NCBI GenBank assembly: GCA_040006675.1
Contig: JBDTWM010000080.1
Location: 1 to 13,362 of the forward strand
Reading direction: 5' to 3'
Length of the DNA stretch: 13,362 nucleotides
Source: Austwickia sp040006675
GTDB taxonomy: Bacteria > Actinomycetota > Actinomycetes > Actinomycetales > Dermatophilaceae
Numbering within the stretch: the stretch's first letter is position 1; each line of letters starts with the position of its first letter. Below are positions 6,925-13,362 of the stretch, one piece after another. The notes beneath the pieces were generated by a model. That model ran no database searches, was not told the origin of the DNA, and saw only the letters and a list, made by a program, of their open reading frames with translations. The position numbers and the translations under genes are program-made.

Positions 6925-6970
6925 ACACCGGCGTTCGCCCGCCCGGCAGTGCGCGCTCGGGCGACGGTGT
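6925..6970 (+). terminator. Possible hairpin terminator after the exporter operon
   Basis: ACACCG (6925-6930) plus CGCCCG (6936-6941) can pair with CGGGCG (6958-6963) plus CGGTGT (6965-6970). It is an imperfect stem starting 8 bases after the stop codon, without a T tract. It could end transcription of the operon, but the support is modest. Confidence 0.35.
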
Positions 6971-7052
6971 GTGACGGCCCATCCCGTACGCGCCGGCGCC
7001 CTGTCCGTGACCAGAGGCCCCCCTCGATCGACCCGAGCGGCGTCGGCGCGGC

Positions 7053-7061
7053 TGGTAGGTT
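7053..7061 (+). promoter_or_regulatory. Candidate extended -10 promoter element for mdh
   Basis: TGGTAGGTT holds TG-N-TAGGTT, an extended -10 type element. The best -35-like match, TCGACC at 7028-7033, is 22 bp away, which is too far. If used, it would give an mdh leader of about 140 bases. Weak evidence. Confidence 0.3.
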
Positions 7062-7149
7062 CGATGAACGCATGGGACGCCCGTCCCCAGGTCAGGTGCC
7101 GGCCCATGTTCTCTGTGAGTTCACCCCGAGACGCCCCTGACGTGGGGTG

Positions 7150-7164
7150 CTGCGGGACCCGCAG
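7150..7164 (+). other. Small hairpin in the mdh leader
   Basis: CTGCGGGACCCGCAG is a perfect inverted repeat about 40 bases before the mdh start. It could be a leader RNA hairpin. It matches no riboswitch I know and could be chance in GC-rich DNA. Confidence 0.3.
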
Positions 7165-7206
7165 AGGTCCTGATCAGAGTTCTGTCTTCAGAAGGGCGAT
7201 AACATC

Positions 7207-8196
7207 GTGAGCACGACCCCCGTCAAGGTAGCCGTCACCGGCGCCGCCGGTCAGATCGGCTACAGCCTGCTTTTCCGGATCGCCAGCGGTGCCCTGCTCG
7301 GCCCCGACACTCCGGTCGAGCTGCGACTCCTCGAAATCACGCCCGCCCTGAAGCCGCTCGAAGGCGTCGTCATGGAGCTGGACGACTGCGCGTTCCCGAC
7401 GCTGTCCGGCGTCGAGATCGGCGACGACCCCAACGTCATCTTCGACGGCGCCAACCTGGCCCTCCTCGTCGGCGCCCGCCCGCGCAGCAAGGGCATGGAG
7501 CGCGGCGACCTGCTCCAGGCCAACGGCGCGATCTTCACCGGCCAGGGCAAGGCGCTCAACGACCACGCCGCCTCCGACATCCGCATCGGCGTCACCGGCA
7601 ACCCGGCCAACACGAACGCGCTGATCGCGATGACCAACGCCCCCGACATCCCCAAGGAGCGCTTCTCGGCGCTGACCCGCCTCGATCACAACCGCGCGAT
7701 CAGCCAGCTGGCCGCCAAGCTGGGCGTCCCGGTCACCGAGATCACCAAGATGACGATCTGGGGCAACCACTCCGCGACGCAGTACCCCGACCTGTTCCAC
7801 GCCGAGGTCGGCGGCAAGAACGCCGCGCAGGCCGTCGGCGACCAGACGTGGCTGGAGGAGTACTTCATCCCGACCGTCGCCAAGCGCGGCGCCGCCATCA
7901 TCGAGGCCCGGGGCGCGTCCTCGGCCGCCTCGGCCGCGTCGGCGACGATCGACGCCGCCCGCGACTGGCTCAAGGGCTCGCCCGCCGGCGACTGGCTCTC
8001 GATGGCCGTGGTCTCCGACGGTTCGTATGCGGTGCCGGAGGGTATCATCTCGTCGTTCCCCGTCGTCACCACCAACGGCGACTGGGAGATCGTCCAGGGC
8101 CTGGACATCGACGACTTCTCCCGCTCCATGATCGACGCGTCCGTCGCCGAACTCGTCGAGGAGCGCGACGCGGTCAAGCAGCTCGGCCTGATCTGA
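7207..8196 (+). CDS. mdh: Malate dehydrogenase, NAD-dependent, cytosolic type
   Basis: Interconverts malate and oxaloacetate with NAD in the TCA cycle, in the cytoplasm. The 329-residue length is normal. The Rossmann motif TGAAGQIGY (11-19) is followed by LLEI (41-44), whose acidic residue at the end of the second strand favours NAD over NADP. GARPRSKGMERGDLL (89-103) is the mobile loop with substrate-binding Arg93 and Arg99; GNPANTNA follows. LDHNR (159-163) gives Asp160 and Arg163, and WGNHSATQYPD contains catalytic His188. The start is GTG 7207, 10 bases after GAAGGG (7191-7196), and produces the usual MSTTPVKVAVTGAAG beginning. It stands alone, about 290 bp after the exporter operon, and converges on DUF3017/folD with a strong hairpin between. 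Nothing is unusual in the active site. Confidence 0.97.
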   Translation: MSTTPVKVAVTGAAGQIGYSLLFRIASGALLGPDTPVELRLLEITPALKPLEGVVMELDDCAFPTLSGVEIGDDPNVIFDGANLALLVGARPRSKGMERGDLLQANGAIFTGQGKALNDHAASDIRIGVTGNPANTNALIAMTNAPDIPKERFSALTRLDHNRAISQLAAKLGVPVTEITKMTIWGNHSATQYPDLFHAEVGGKNAAQAVGDQTWLEEYFIPTVAKRGAAIIEARGASSAASAASATIDAARDWLKGSPAGDWLSMAVVSDGSYAVPEGIISSFPVVTTNGDWEIVQGLDIDDFSRSMIDASVAELVEERDAVKQLGLI

Positions 8197-8243
8197 CCCC
8201 TCCGCGGATCCGGTCGGCTGCGTCATCCGCTGGCCAGCCGTCA

Positions 8244-8287
8244 CAGGCAAGGGCCGCCACCGTCCCACGGTGGCGGCCCTTCGCCTG
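8244..8287. terminator. Strong hairpin terminator between convergent mdh and DUF3017
   Basis: AAGGGCCGCCACCG (8249-8262) pairs perfectly over 14 bp with CGGTGGCGGCCCTT (8268-8281) around a 5-base loop. The stem extends by CAGGC/GCCTG with one bulged C at 8282. It lies about 50 bp after the mdh stop and about 70 bp after the DUF3017 stop on the other strand, and its symmetry suits termination in both directions. There is no long T tract, as is common in actinobacteria. Confidence 0.8.
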
Positions 8288-8356
8288 TGCCGAATCCTGC
8301 CGGGACACAAGGCTTCCAAGACGAGGTGCTGTCGGGACGAGCCCCGGCTGCGCCCA

Positions 8357-8632
8357 TCAGGCCCGCGGACGAAGGTCCACGGCCGCGAACCCGACCAACA
8401 CGACGATGGCCACCCCCACGTAGAGGGCCACATCGACCCGCCGGGACCGGACGAGCAGCCCACCCGCCCGCTCCTGCGGTAGCCAGCCACGCAGTGCTGC
8501 CGCCACCCCGAACGCCGCGGCCATCATGATCCCGCCCACCAGCGCGCGACCGATCACGACCACGACCAGCCATCCCGCCAGCAGTAGCGCCGCAGGCGGA
8601 TTCCACGCACCGAGTCCTCGGGGCTTCGTCAT
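8357..8632 (-). CDS. DUF3017 family small membrane protein
   Basis: A 91-residue protein with three predicted membrane helices (about 14-31, 33-50 and 69-86) and a short basic loop (QERAGGLLVRSRR) before the third. The sequence and its place directly after folD match the actinobacterial DUF3017 family, whose function is unknown. I chose ATG 8632, 16 bp after the folD stop, because it gives a short MTKPRGLGAW start. The frame is open upstream to a TTG at 8677, which would overlap folD, and no clear ribosome site precedes the ATG. It is probably co-transcribed with folD and is the last gene of the minus-strand series. Confidence 0.8.
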   Translation of the reverse strand: MTKPRGLGAWNPPAALLLAGWLVVVVIGRALVGGIMMAAAFGVAAALRGWLPQERAGGLLVRSRRVDVALYVGVAIVVLVGFAAVDLRPRA

Positions 8633-8648
8633 CGACAGATCGCCCAGC

Positions 8649-9533
8649 TCACATCCGTACCCGCCCGTGCCGCTCAAGTGGCTCAGACTCGTCCGCCGCG
8701 CGCTCGGCCATCTCGACCACGTTGGTGAGCAGCATGGCCCGCGTCATCGGCCCGACGCCGCCGGGGTTCGGCGCGACCCAGCCGGCGACCTCGGCGACGT
8801 CCGCGGCGACGTCGCCCGCGATCTTGCCGTCGACGCGGGACACCCCGACGTCGAGCACGGCAGCGCCCGGCTTGACCATGTCGGCCCGGATGATGCCGGG
8901 CACGCCCGCGGCCGCCACCACGATGTCGGCCTGGCGCACCTGGTCGGGCAGGTCCTGAGTGCCCGTGTGGCACAACGTGACCGTGGCGTTCTCGGACTTG
9001 CGGGTGAGGATGAGACCTAACGGACGACCCACGGTCAGGCCTCGGCCGACCACCGCGACCTTCGCGCCCGCGATGGGCACGTCGAACCGGCGCAGCAGCT
9101 CCACGATCCCGACCGGGGTGCATGGCAGGAGCGCCGCGCGGTTCATCACGAGGCAGCCGAGGTTGTACGGGTGCAGGCCGTCGACGTCTTTGCGCGGATC
9201 GACCCGCGACAAGAGCGCGAACTCATCCAGGCCGGTGGGCTGCTGCACGATGAACCCGGTGCACGCGGGATCGTCGTTGAGCTCGTCGATGACCGCCTCG
9301 ACCTGCGCCTGTGTGGCGGTGGCCGGCAGGTCGCGGCGGATGCTGGTGACGCCGATCTCGGCGCAGTCCTTGTGCTTGGCACCCACGTACCACGTGCTGC
9401 CCGGATCGTCGCCCACCAGCACGGTCCCCAGTCCCGGCACAATCCCCCGCTCCGCGAGCGCGGCCAGGCGGGCCGTCAGCTCCGCCTTGATGGTCGCGAA
9501 GGTGGCCTTGCCGTCCAGGATCTGCGCGCTCAT
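8649..9533 (-). CDS. folD: Bifunctional methylenetetrahydrofolate dehydrogenase / methenyltetrahydrofolate cyclohydrolase
   Basis: Converts 5,10-methylene-THF to 10-formyl-THF in two steps in the cytoplasm, feeding the formyl transfers of PurN and PurH encoded just upstream. The 294-residue length is usual. Tyr49 and Lys53 in STWYVGAKHK are the catalytic pair, RKDVDGLHPYNLG (114-126) contains the folate-binding Asp118, GRGLTVGRP (163-171) is the NADP-binding element, and PGGVGPMT (257-264) is the C-terminal family signature. The usual VQLPLP motif reads VQQPTG and the loop is about two residues shorter than in E. coli. I start at ATG 9533 (MSAQILDGKA), with AGGA at 9541-9544, seven bases upstream; the frame continues to 9659 but those residues do not resemble FolD. 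Confidence 0.96.
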   Translation of the reverse strand: MSAQILDGKATFATIKAELTARLAALAERGIVPGLGTVLVGDDPGSTWYVGAKHKDCAEIGVTSIRRDLPATATQAQVEAVIDELNDDPACTGFIVQQPTGLDEFALLSRVDPRKDVDGLHPYNLGCLVMNRAALLPCTPVGIVELLRRFDVPIAGAKVAVVGRGLTVGRPLGLILTRKSENATVTLCHTGTQDLPDQVRQADIVVAAAGVPGIIRADMVKPGAAVLDVGVSRVDGKIAGDVAADVAEVAGWVAPNPGGVGPMTRAMLLTNVVEMAERAADESEPLERHGRVRM

Positions 9534-9540
9534 GGCCTGA

Positions 9541-9544
9541 TCCT
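9541..9544 (-). promoter_or_regulatory. Ribosome binding site of folD
   Basis: AGGA on the minus strand lies seven bases before ATG 9533. It decides between this start and the 42-residue longer open frame. Confidence 0.55.
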
Positions 9545-9686
9545 GCCACTGTCGTCCCGGGTCACGTCCCGGACACGAGGGGAGGGCGGCGCCGGACCAG
9601 GCCCGCTGGCAGGTCACCGGTGATGACCGCGCGCCGCGCAGCAGACTCCGGCGCCTCAAGACCCGAGGTCGGGAACGCCGACGGGC

Positions 9687-10748
9687 TCAGCCTGGTCGTC
9701 GCGCCGCCCGCCGGGCCGCCGACGCCGACCGTTGGGCCGCCAGCGCCGCCCCGAAGGCCGCGAGGAGCGTCAACGCCACGCCGGTCACGGTGCTGGCCGT
9801 GACCAGGTGCCGCAGCACCGGGTCGACGAGGTCGAGCACCAACGCCCCCAACAGCTGGCCGGTCACCGACAGCAGCGTCACCAGCAGGACACCGAGGCGG
9901 GCGACGCAGATCGCGATCAGGGCCACGTAGAACGCGCCGAGGATGCCGCCGGTCCAGGCCCACCAGGGATCCTCGAACAGTGCGACGGACGGCCACGACG
10001 CACCGCCCGCCAGACGGACCACTTCGATGACGCTCACGATCGACAGCGCCCAGGTGAAGTTGATCCAGGTCGTGGTGGCGACGCTGCCTCCGACGTGGTT
10101 GACCTGCCCGTTCATCGAGGCTTGGAAGGCGAGCAGCGCGCCGACCGTCAGCGCCAACACGACGGGCAGGACGAAGTGGGTGCCGCTGCCGCTCACGCGC
10201 GGGCCGACGGCGATGGCCACCCCGACGAGCGCCAGCACAGCGGAGACGACGCGCGCGCGGTTCACCGGCTGGACGCCGGCCGGACCGAAGCCGAGGCGGT
10301 CCACCAGGATTGCGAACGTGGTCTGGCCGGCCACCACGCAGATGAGGACGAGTGACACGCCCGCGATCGGCACCGCGAACGCCTGCACCGTCACGACGAG
10401 CGCCCCGAACGATCCCCCGGTGACCATCCACCACGGCATCGTCCGATCCCGCAGCGCCGTGCGCAGCGTGCCGAACGCGGCCCGGGCCCGGCGCCGCACC
10501 AACGTCAGGCAGAGCAACACCCAGCCCGACCCGGTGCTGACGATGGCCGTCACCACGGGGTCGCCGTAGAGGATGTTGAGCGTACCGTTGGCCCGCGATT
10601 GAGTGGCGAGGATCACGCCGCCGACCAGCATCATCACGCCGGCGAACACGTTGAGCCACGTGCGACGACGATCGGCACCGTCTCGGTGGGCACCGCGCGC
10701 CGGCAGGTGGCCCCCCGGCGGAGCTGACCCGGGCGTGGGTCGGGTCAT
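9687..10748 (-). CDS. DMT-superfamily transporter, two-repeat YdcZ (DUF606) type
   Basis: A 353-residue, mostly hydrophobic membrane protein with about ten helices after a 30-residue polar, Arg-rich N-terminus. The two halves resemble each other: TQSRANGTLN against FQASMNGQVN, and a GGxxGA...GQ segment at about 111-145 against one at about 255-290. This is the duplicated layout of the YdcZ/DUF606 family in the drug/metabolite transporter group. Substrates of this family are mostly unknown. ATG 10748 is preceded by GGTGAG; the frame is open to 10826, but the extra residues come from a repetitive stretch. It lies between purH and folD, same direction, about 100 bp after purH and about 150 bp before folD. 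Whether it serves purine or folate metabolism or is a passenger cannot be told. Confidence 0.85.
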   Translation of the reverse strand: MTRPTPGSAPPGGHLPARGAHRDGADRRRTWLNVFAGVMMLVGGVILATQSRANGTLNILYGDPVVTAIVSTGSGWVLLCLTLVRRRARAAFGTLRTALRDRTMPWWMVTGGSFGALVVTVQAFAVPIAGVSLVLICVVAGQTTFAILVDRLGFGPAGVQPVNRARVVSAVLALVGVAIAVGPRVSGSGTHFVLPVVLALTVGALLAFQASMNGQVNHVGGSVATTTWINFTWALSIVSVIEVVRLAGGASWPSVALFEDPWWAWTGGILGAFYVALIAICVARLGVLLVTLLSVTGQLLGALVLDLVDPVLRHLVTASTVTGVALTLLAAFGAALAAQRSASAARRAARRPG

Positions 10749-10763
10749 GGACTCACCGTCTCT

Positions 10764-10834
10764 CTGGGCCCCGGCCCCTGGGCTCGGGCCGCTGGGCACT
10801 GGCCGCTGGGCACTGGCACTGGGCACCTGGGCAC
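10764..10834. repeat. CTGGGC-rich degenerate tandem repeat between purH and the DMT gene
   Basis: CTGGGC occurs six times (starting at 10764, 10779, 10792, 10806, 10819 and 10827) with spacings mostly of 13-15 bases. The best copies are GCTGGGCACTGG at 10791-10802 and 10805-10816. It fills most of the 102-bp spacer. No clear promoter or terminator can be picked out within it. Confidence 0.75.
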
Positions 10835-10850
10835 GTGCGCCCCGGACTAC

Positions 10851-12479
10851 TCAGTGCGCGAAGTGGCGCGTGCCGGTGAAATACAAGGTCACTCCCCGTT
10901 CACGGCACAGCGTGATCGTGTCGTCGTCGCGGATCGAGCCGCCGGGCGCGACGATCGCGCGCACGCCGGCGTCGATCAGCACCTGCGGGCCGTCGTCGAA
11001 CGGGAAGAACGCGTCGGAGGCCGCCACCGCGCCCTGCGCCCGCGACTCCCCCGCCCGCGCCACGGCCAGCTTGCACGAGTCGACCCGGTTGACCTGCCCC
11101 ATGCCGACGCCCACGGACGCGCCATCGCGGGCGAGCAGGATCGCGTTGGACTTGGTCGCCCGCACGGCCCGCCACGCGAACTGCAGATCCGCCGCCAGCG
11201 CCTCGTCCGCCCCCTCCCCGGCGACCAGCGTCCAGAGCGCGAAGTCGTCGCCGTGCCCGGCGGTCGGTTTGTCGGCCGGGGACTGCGGCGCCACCGCGTC
11301 GAGCAGATCCACCTGCTGCACCAACAACCCGCCGCTCACCGAGCGCGTCTCGATGCCGCCACGCGTCGGCGGCGGGCAGATCAGCAGCCGGATGTTCTTT
11401 TTCGCGGACAGGATCTCCAGGGCCTCCGGCTCGTACGAGGGGGCCACGACCACCTCGGTGAAGATGTCCTTGACCCTCTGAGCCATCTCCGCGGTGACCT
11501 CGCGGTTGGTGGCGATCACGCCGCCGAACGCGCTCAACGGATCGCACTCGTGCGCTTTGCGGTGCGCCGCGGCGATCCCGTCGGACTCGGAGGCGACCGC
11601 GATCCCGCACGGGTTCGCGTGCTTGATGATCGCGCAGGTCGGCTGGTCACCGTGGTCGTAGGCAGCCCGGCGCGCCGCGTCGGCGTCCAGGTAGTTGTTG
11701 TAGCTCATCGCCTTGCCGTGCACCTGCTCGGCCTGGGCCAGGCCCGGGCGCCCCAGGGACCCCTCGTACAGGGCGGCCCGCTGGTGCGGGTTCTCGCCGT
11801 AGCGCAGGGAGCGCAGCAGCTCGTACGACCCCCCCAGCCACGCCGGGAACCCCGCGCTCTCTCCGTCGACCACCGAGGTGTCGGTGAGGACCGACCCCAT
11901 CCAGGAGGCGACCGCGATGTCGTAACGTGCGGTGTGCACGAACGCCGCCGCCGCCAACGCCGCGCGCTGATCGAGGGTGAACCCGCCCGCGCGCACCGCC
12001 TCGGCGGTGTTTGGGTACTGATCCGGCGACGTCAAGATCGCCACGCTCGGATAGTTCTTGGCCGCGGCCCGCACCATGGACGGACCGCCGATATCGATCT
12101 GTTCGACACACTGGTCGGGCCCGGCGCCCGAGGCGACCGTCCGCTCGAACGGGTAGAGATTGCTCACCACCAGTTCGAAGGCCGCGATGCCGAGGTCGGC
12201 GAGCTGGGCGATGTGGTCCGGCTTGCGGGTGTCGGCCAACAGCCCGGCGTGGACGGCCGGGTGCAACGTCTTGACCCGTCCCTCCAGGCACTCCGGGAAA
12301 CCCGTCAGGTCCTCGACCCGGGTCACGGCGAGCCCAGCGTCGGCGATCGCGCCGGCAGACCCGCCGGTCGACACCAGCTCCACGCCCGCGTCCGCGAGAG
12401 CACCGCACAGCTCCACGAGACCGGTCTTGTCATAGACGCTGATCAGCGCCCTGCGGATCGGGCGACGGCCTTCGGTCAT
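10851..12479 (-). CDS. purH: Bifunctional AICAR formyltransferase / IMP cyclohydrolase
   Basis: Carries out the last two steps of IMP synthesis: formylation of AICAR with 10-formyl-THF, then ring closure. The 542-residue length is standard. The N-terminal cyclohydrolase domain (about 1-200) shows ALISVYDKTGL, VSTGGSAG, GRVKTLHPAVHAGLL (67-81, with Lys70), VSNLYPF and IDIGGPSMVRAAAKN. The transformylase domain (about 215-542) shows LRYGENPHQ, SYNNYLDADAA, KHANPCG (286-292, with the catalytic Lys-His), CDPLSAFGG, RATKSNAI, GMGQVNRVDS and ASDAFFPFDDG. The start ATG 12479 follows AGGAG by six bases; upstream open frame to 12587 is non-homologous. It lies 125 bp after purN in the same direction and uses the same formyl donor that FolD provides. 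All key residues are present. Confidence 0.97.
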   Translation of the reverse strand: MTEGRRPIRRALISVYDKTGLVELCGALADAGVELVSTGGSAGAIADAGLAVTRVEDLTGFPECLEGRVKTLHPAVHAGLLADTRKPDHIAQLADLGIAAFELVVSNLYPFERTVASGAGPDQCVEQIDIGGPSMVRAAAKNYPSVAILTSPDQYPNTAEAVRAGGFTLDQRAALAAAAFVHTARYDIAVASWMGSVLTDTSVVDGESAGFPAWLGGSYELLRSLRYGENPHQRAALYEGSLGRPGLAQAEQVHGKAMSYNNYLDADAARRAAYDHGDQPTCAIIKHANPCGIAVASESDGIAAAHRKAHECDPLSAFGGVIATNREVTAEMAQRVKDIFTEVVVAPSYEPEALEILSAKKNIRLLICPPPTRGGIETRSVSGGLLVQQVDLLDAVAPQSPADKPTAGHGDDFALWTLVAGEGADEALAADLQFAWRAVRATKSNAILLARDGASVGVGMGQVNRVDSCKLAVARAGESRAQGAVAASDAFFPFDDGPQVLIDAGVRAIVAPGGSIRDDDTITLCRERGVTLYFTGTRHFAH

Positions 12480-12485
12480 GCTCCA

Positions 12486-12490
12486 CTCCT
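12486..12490 (-). promoter_or_regulatory. Ribosome binding site of purH
   Basis: AGGAG on the minus strand is six bases before ATG 12479 and fixes this start. A 9-bp tandem repeat begins right next to it. Confidence 0.75.
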
Positions 12491-12517
12491 GGGATCTGGG
12501 GAATCTGGGGGATCTGG
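12491..12517. repeat. Three 9-bp tandem repeats before the purH ribosome site
   Basis: GGGATCTGG, GGAATCTGG and GGGATCTGG follow each other without gap (12491-12499, 12500-12508, 12509-12517). On the coding strand of purH they sit immediately upstream of the Shine-Dalgarno sequence. They may vary in number by slippage. Confidence 0.85.
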
Positions 12518-12604
12518 TGCGGGCACGTCGGTCGGGCACCCGCCGATAGCGGATGGGCACCCAGGCGGACGATGCCCACGACGTCACTCCCCGGTGGTGG
12601 CCAC

Positions 12605-13362
12605 CTACGCCAGTCGTGTGGTTTCCACCCTATCGGCCGCCCGTTGCGGCCCGTCCCTGGAACCGACGTGGACGCGGCGACCGTGCACGACGTAGCCTTC
12701 GCGCGCCATCCGGCCCACGTACTGCACCAGCATCGCCCGCTCCAGCACCTTGATCCGCTCGTGCAGGGATCCCTCGGTGTCGTCGGGCAGCACGTCGACG
12801 GCGCGCTGCGCGATGATGGGGCCGGTGTCCACCCCGGCGTCGACCAGGTGACACGTGCAGCCCGTCACCGTCACCCCGTAGGCGACAGCGTCCCGGACGG
12901 CGTGCGCCCCGGGGAAACTCGGCAGTAGCGCCGGGTGCGTGTTGACCACGCGGTCGGAGAAGGCCGCCAGGAACACCGGGCCCAGGATCCTCATGAACCC
13001 TGCGCCCACGACCAGCTGGGGCGCGAAATCTGCCACGCGAGCGGTCAACGCAGCGTCCCACCCCGAACGGTCCGGGTGATCGGCCACGCGCTCCACGAAC
13101 GTCGGCACTCCGGCCCGTTCGGCCCGTGCCAGCCCCTCGATCCCGAGCCGGTCGGCGCCGACGGCGACCACGCGCACCCCGTACGACGCGACGGCCGCGG
13201 CGTCGAGCAGGGCCTGCAGGTTGGTCCCCGATCCGGACACGAGCACCACGATCGGGACGCCACCCGCGCCGGGCTCGGCACCGGCCGAATCGTCGCCGGG
13301 CGAACCCTCGCCGGGCGAACCCTCGCCGGGCGAACCCTCGCCGGGTGGACCGCTGCCGGAAA
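12605..13362 (-). CDS. purN: Phosphoribosylglycinamide formyltransferase (GART), 5' end beyond the window
   Basis: Transfers the formyl group of 10-formyl-THF to GAR, the third step of purine synthesis. Counting from the GTG at 13249, SGSGTN (5-10) is the phosphate loop, GAGFMRILGP (82-91) follows, NTHPALLPSFPG (103-114) carries the catalytic Asn103 and His105, and CHLVDAGVDTGPI contains catalytic Asp141. The stop is TAG at 12605. GTG 13249 is the only start codon I see in frame before the edge, but starting there cuts the first beta strand (frame reads VPIVVLVSG) and it lacks a good ribosome site. The frame stays open to the edge and encodes a Gly/Ser/Pro/Glu stretch with GEGSP repeats, so I infer an N-terminal extension starting outside the window; M. 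tuberculosis PurN, from memory, also has a shorter extra leader. purH follows in the same direction. Confidence 0.9.
   Translation of the reverse strand, partial: SGSGPPGEGSPGEGSPGEGSPGDDSAGAEPGAGGVPIVVLVSGSGTNLQALLDAAAVASYGVRVVAVGADRLGIEGLARAERAGVPTFVERVADHPDRSGWDAALTARVADFAPQLVVGAGFMRILGPVFLAAFSDRVVNTHPALLPSFPGAHAVRDAVAYGVTVTGCTCHLVDAGVDTGPIIAQRAVDVLPDDTEGSLHERIKVLERAMLVQYVGRMAREGYVVHGRRVHVGSRDGPQRAADRVETTRLA
13293..13352. repeat. 15-bp tandem repeat in the 5' part of purN
   Basis: The unit TCGCCGGGCGAACCC is repeated three times exactly (13293-13307, 13308-13322, 13323-13337), with a degraded fourth copy (13338-13352). In the purN frame the unit encodes Gly-Glu-Gly-Ser-Pro. A 15-base period keeps the frame, as expected if it is translated. 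Confidence 0.85.

Noticed and set aside
6917..7206. Small protein gene or riboswitch in the 290-bp gap before mdh
   Set aside because: Short frames here lack a ribosome site and a sensible composition, and I could not match the leader to a known riboswitch; only weak hairpins and a weak -10 box are visible.
7174..8490. 438-codon minus-strand frame opposite mdh
   Set aside because: It is antisense to an intact mdh and spans the terminator; composition is that of a shadow frame.
9612..9628. Palindrome TCACCGGTGA in the DMT-folD gap as an operator
   Set aside because: Ten bases made mostly of common dinucleotides, no promoter boxes found around it; chance is likely. The rest of the 153-bp gap shows nothing I can support.
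9562..10659. 365-codon minus-strand frame overlapping the DMT transporter
   Set aside because: It is the other frame of the same strand, Arg/Gly/Ala-rich without membrane helices, while the chosen frame has two matching membrane halves.
10836..10850. Possible terminator just after purH
   Set aside because: The GGGC/GCCC pairing here is only four bases and depends on the repeat array; it is not convincing.
10854..12695. 613-codon plus-strand frame opposite purH
   Set aside because: It is antisense to a complete purH with all motifs, and is Arg/His/Gly/Asp-rich with no domain seen.

Overview
The window is high-GC DNA with mostly G/C-ending codons and frequent GTG starts. The gene set (folD-DUF3017 facing a type-2 cytosolic mdh, next to purN-purH) points to an actinobacterium, probably of the Micrococcales / Intrasporangiaceae-Dermatophilaceae kind. 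The rank below phylum is inference from general resemblance and was not tested.

Left part (1-1665, plus strand): a cell-envelope module. It holds the C-terminal end of a membrane-anchored exported protein, then a GTGA-overlapping gene for a secreted mosaic protein (signal peptide, short repeats, FnIII-like, Ig-like, one YVTN beta-propeller repeat, putative-Ig domain). That gene ends inside a remnant of an IS3-family element, of which only the left end and about 14 codons of OrfA survive. The IS scar looks like a rearrangement breakpoint joining the envelope module to an unrelated operon.

Middle part (1674-6916, plus strand): a compact four-gene operon. A TetR-family regulator has a promoter with a perfect 16-bp palindrome between its -35 and -10 boxes and looks leaderless. 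It is followed by two half-ABC exporters with complementary degenerate and consensus ATP-site motifs, so a heterodimer is expected. A nucleotidyltransferase-fold protein that lacks the usual N-terminal nucleotide-binding signature overlaps the second ABC gene by 8 bp. The expected logic is a ligand-sensing repressor controlling an exporter; the role of the transferase-like protein is unknown and is the most interesting question here.

Right part (7207-13362): housekeeping metabolism. mdh (plus) converges on a minus-strand series transcribed purN, purH, a YdcZ-type DMT transporter, folD, DUF3017. A strong hairpin between mdh and DUF3017 can terminate both directions. FolD makes 10-formyl-tetrahydrofolate, the one-carbon donor used by both PurN and PurH, so the cluster is functionally coherent apart from the transporter. 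Short tandem repeats sit at the purN 5' end, in the purN-purH gap and in the purH-transporter gap. purN runs off the right edge, apparently with a Gly/Ser/Pro/Glu-rich N-terminal extension. I saw no tRNA, rRNA, CRISPR array, riboswitch or complete mobile element.
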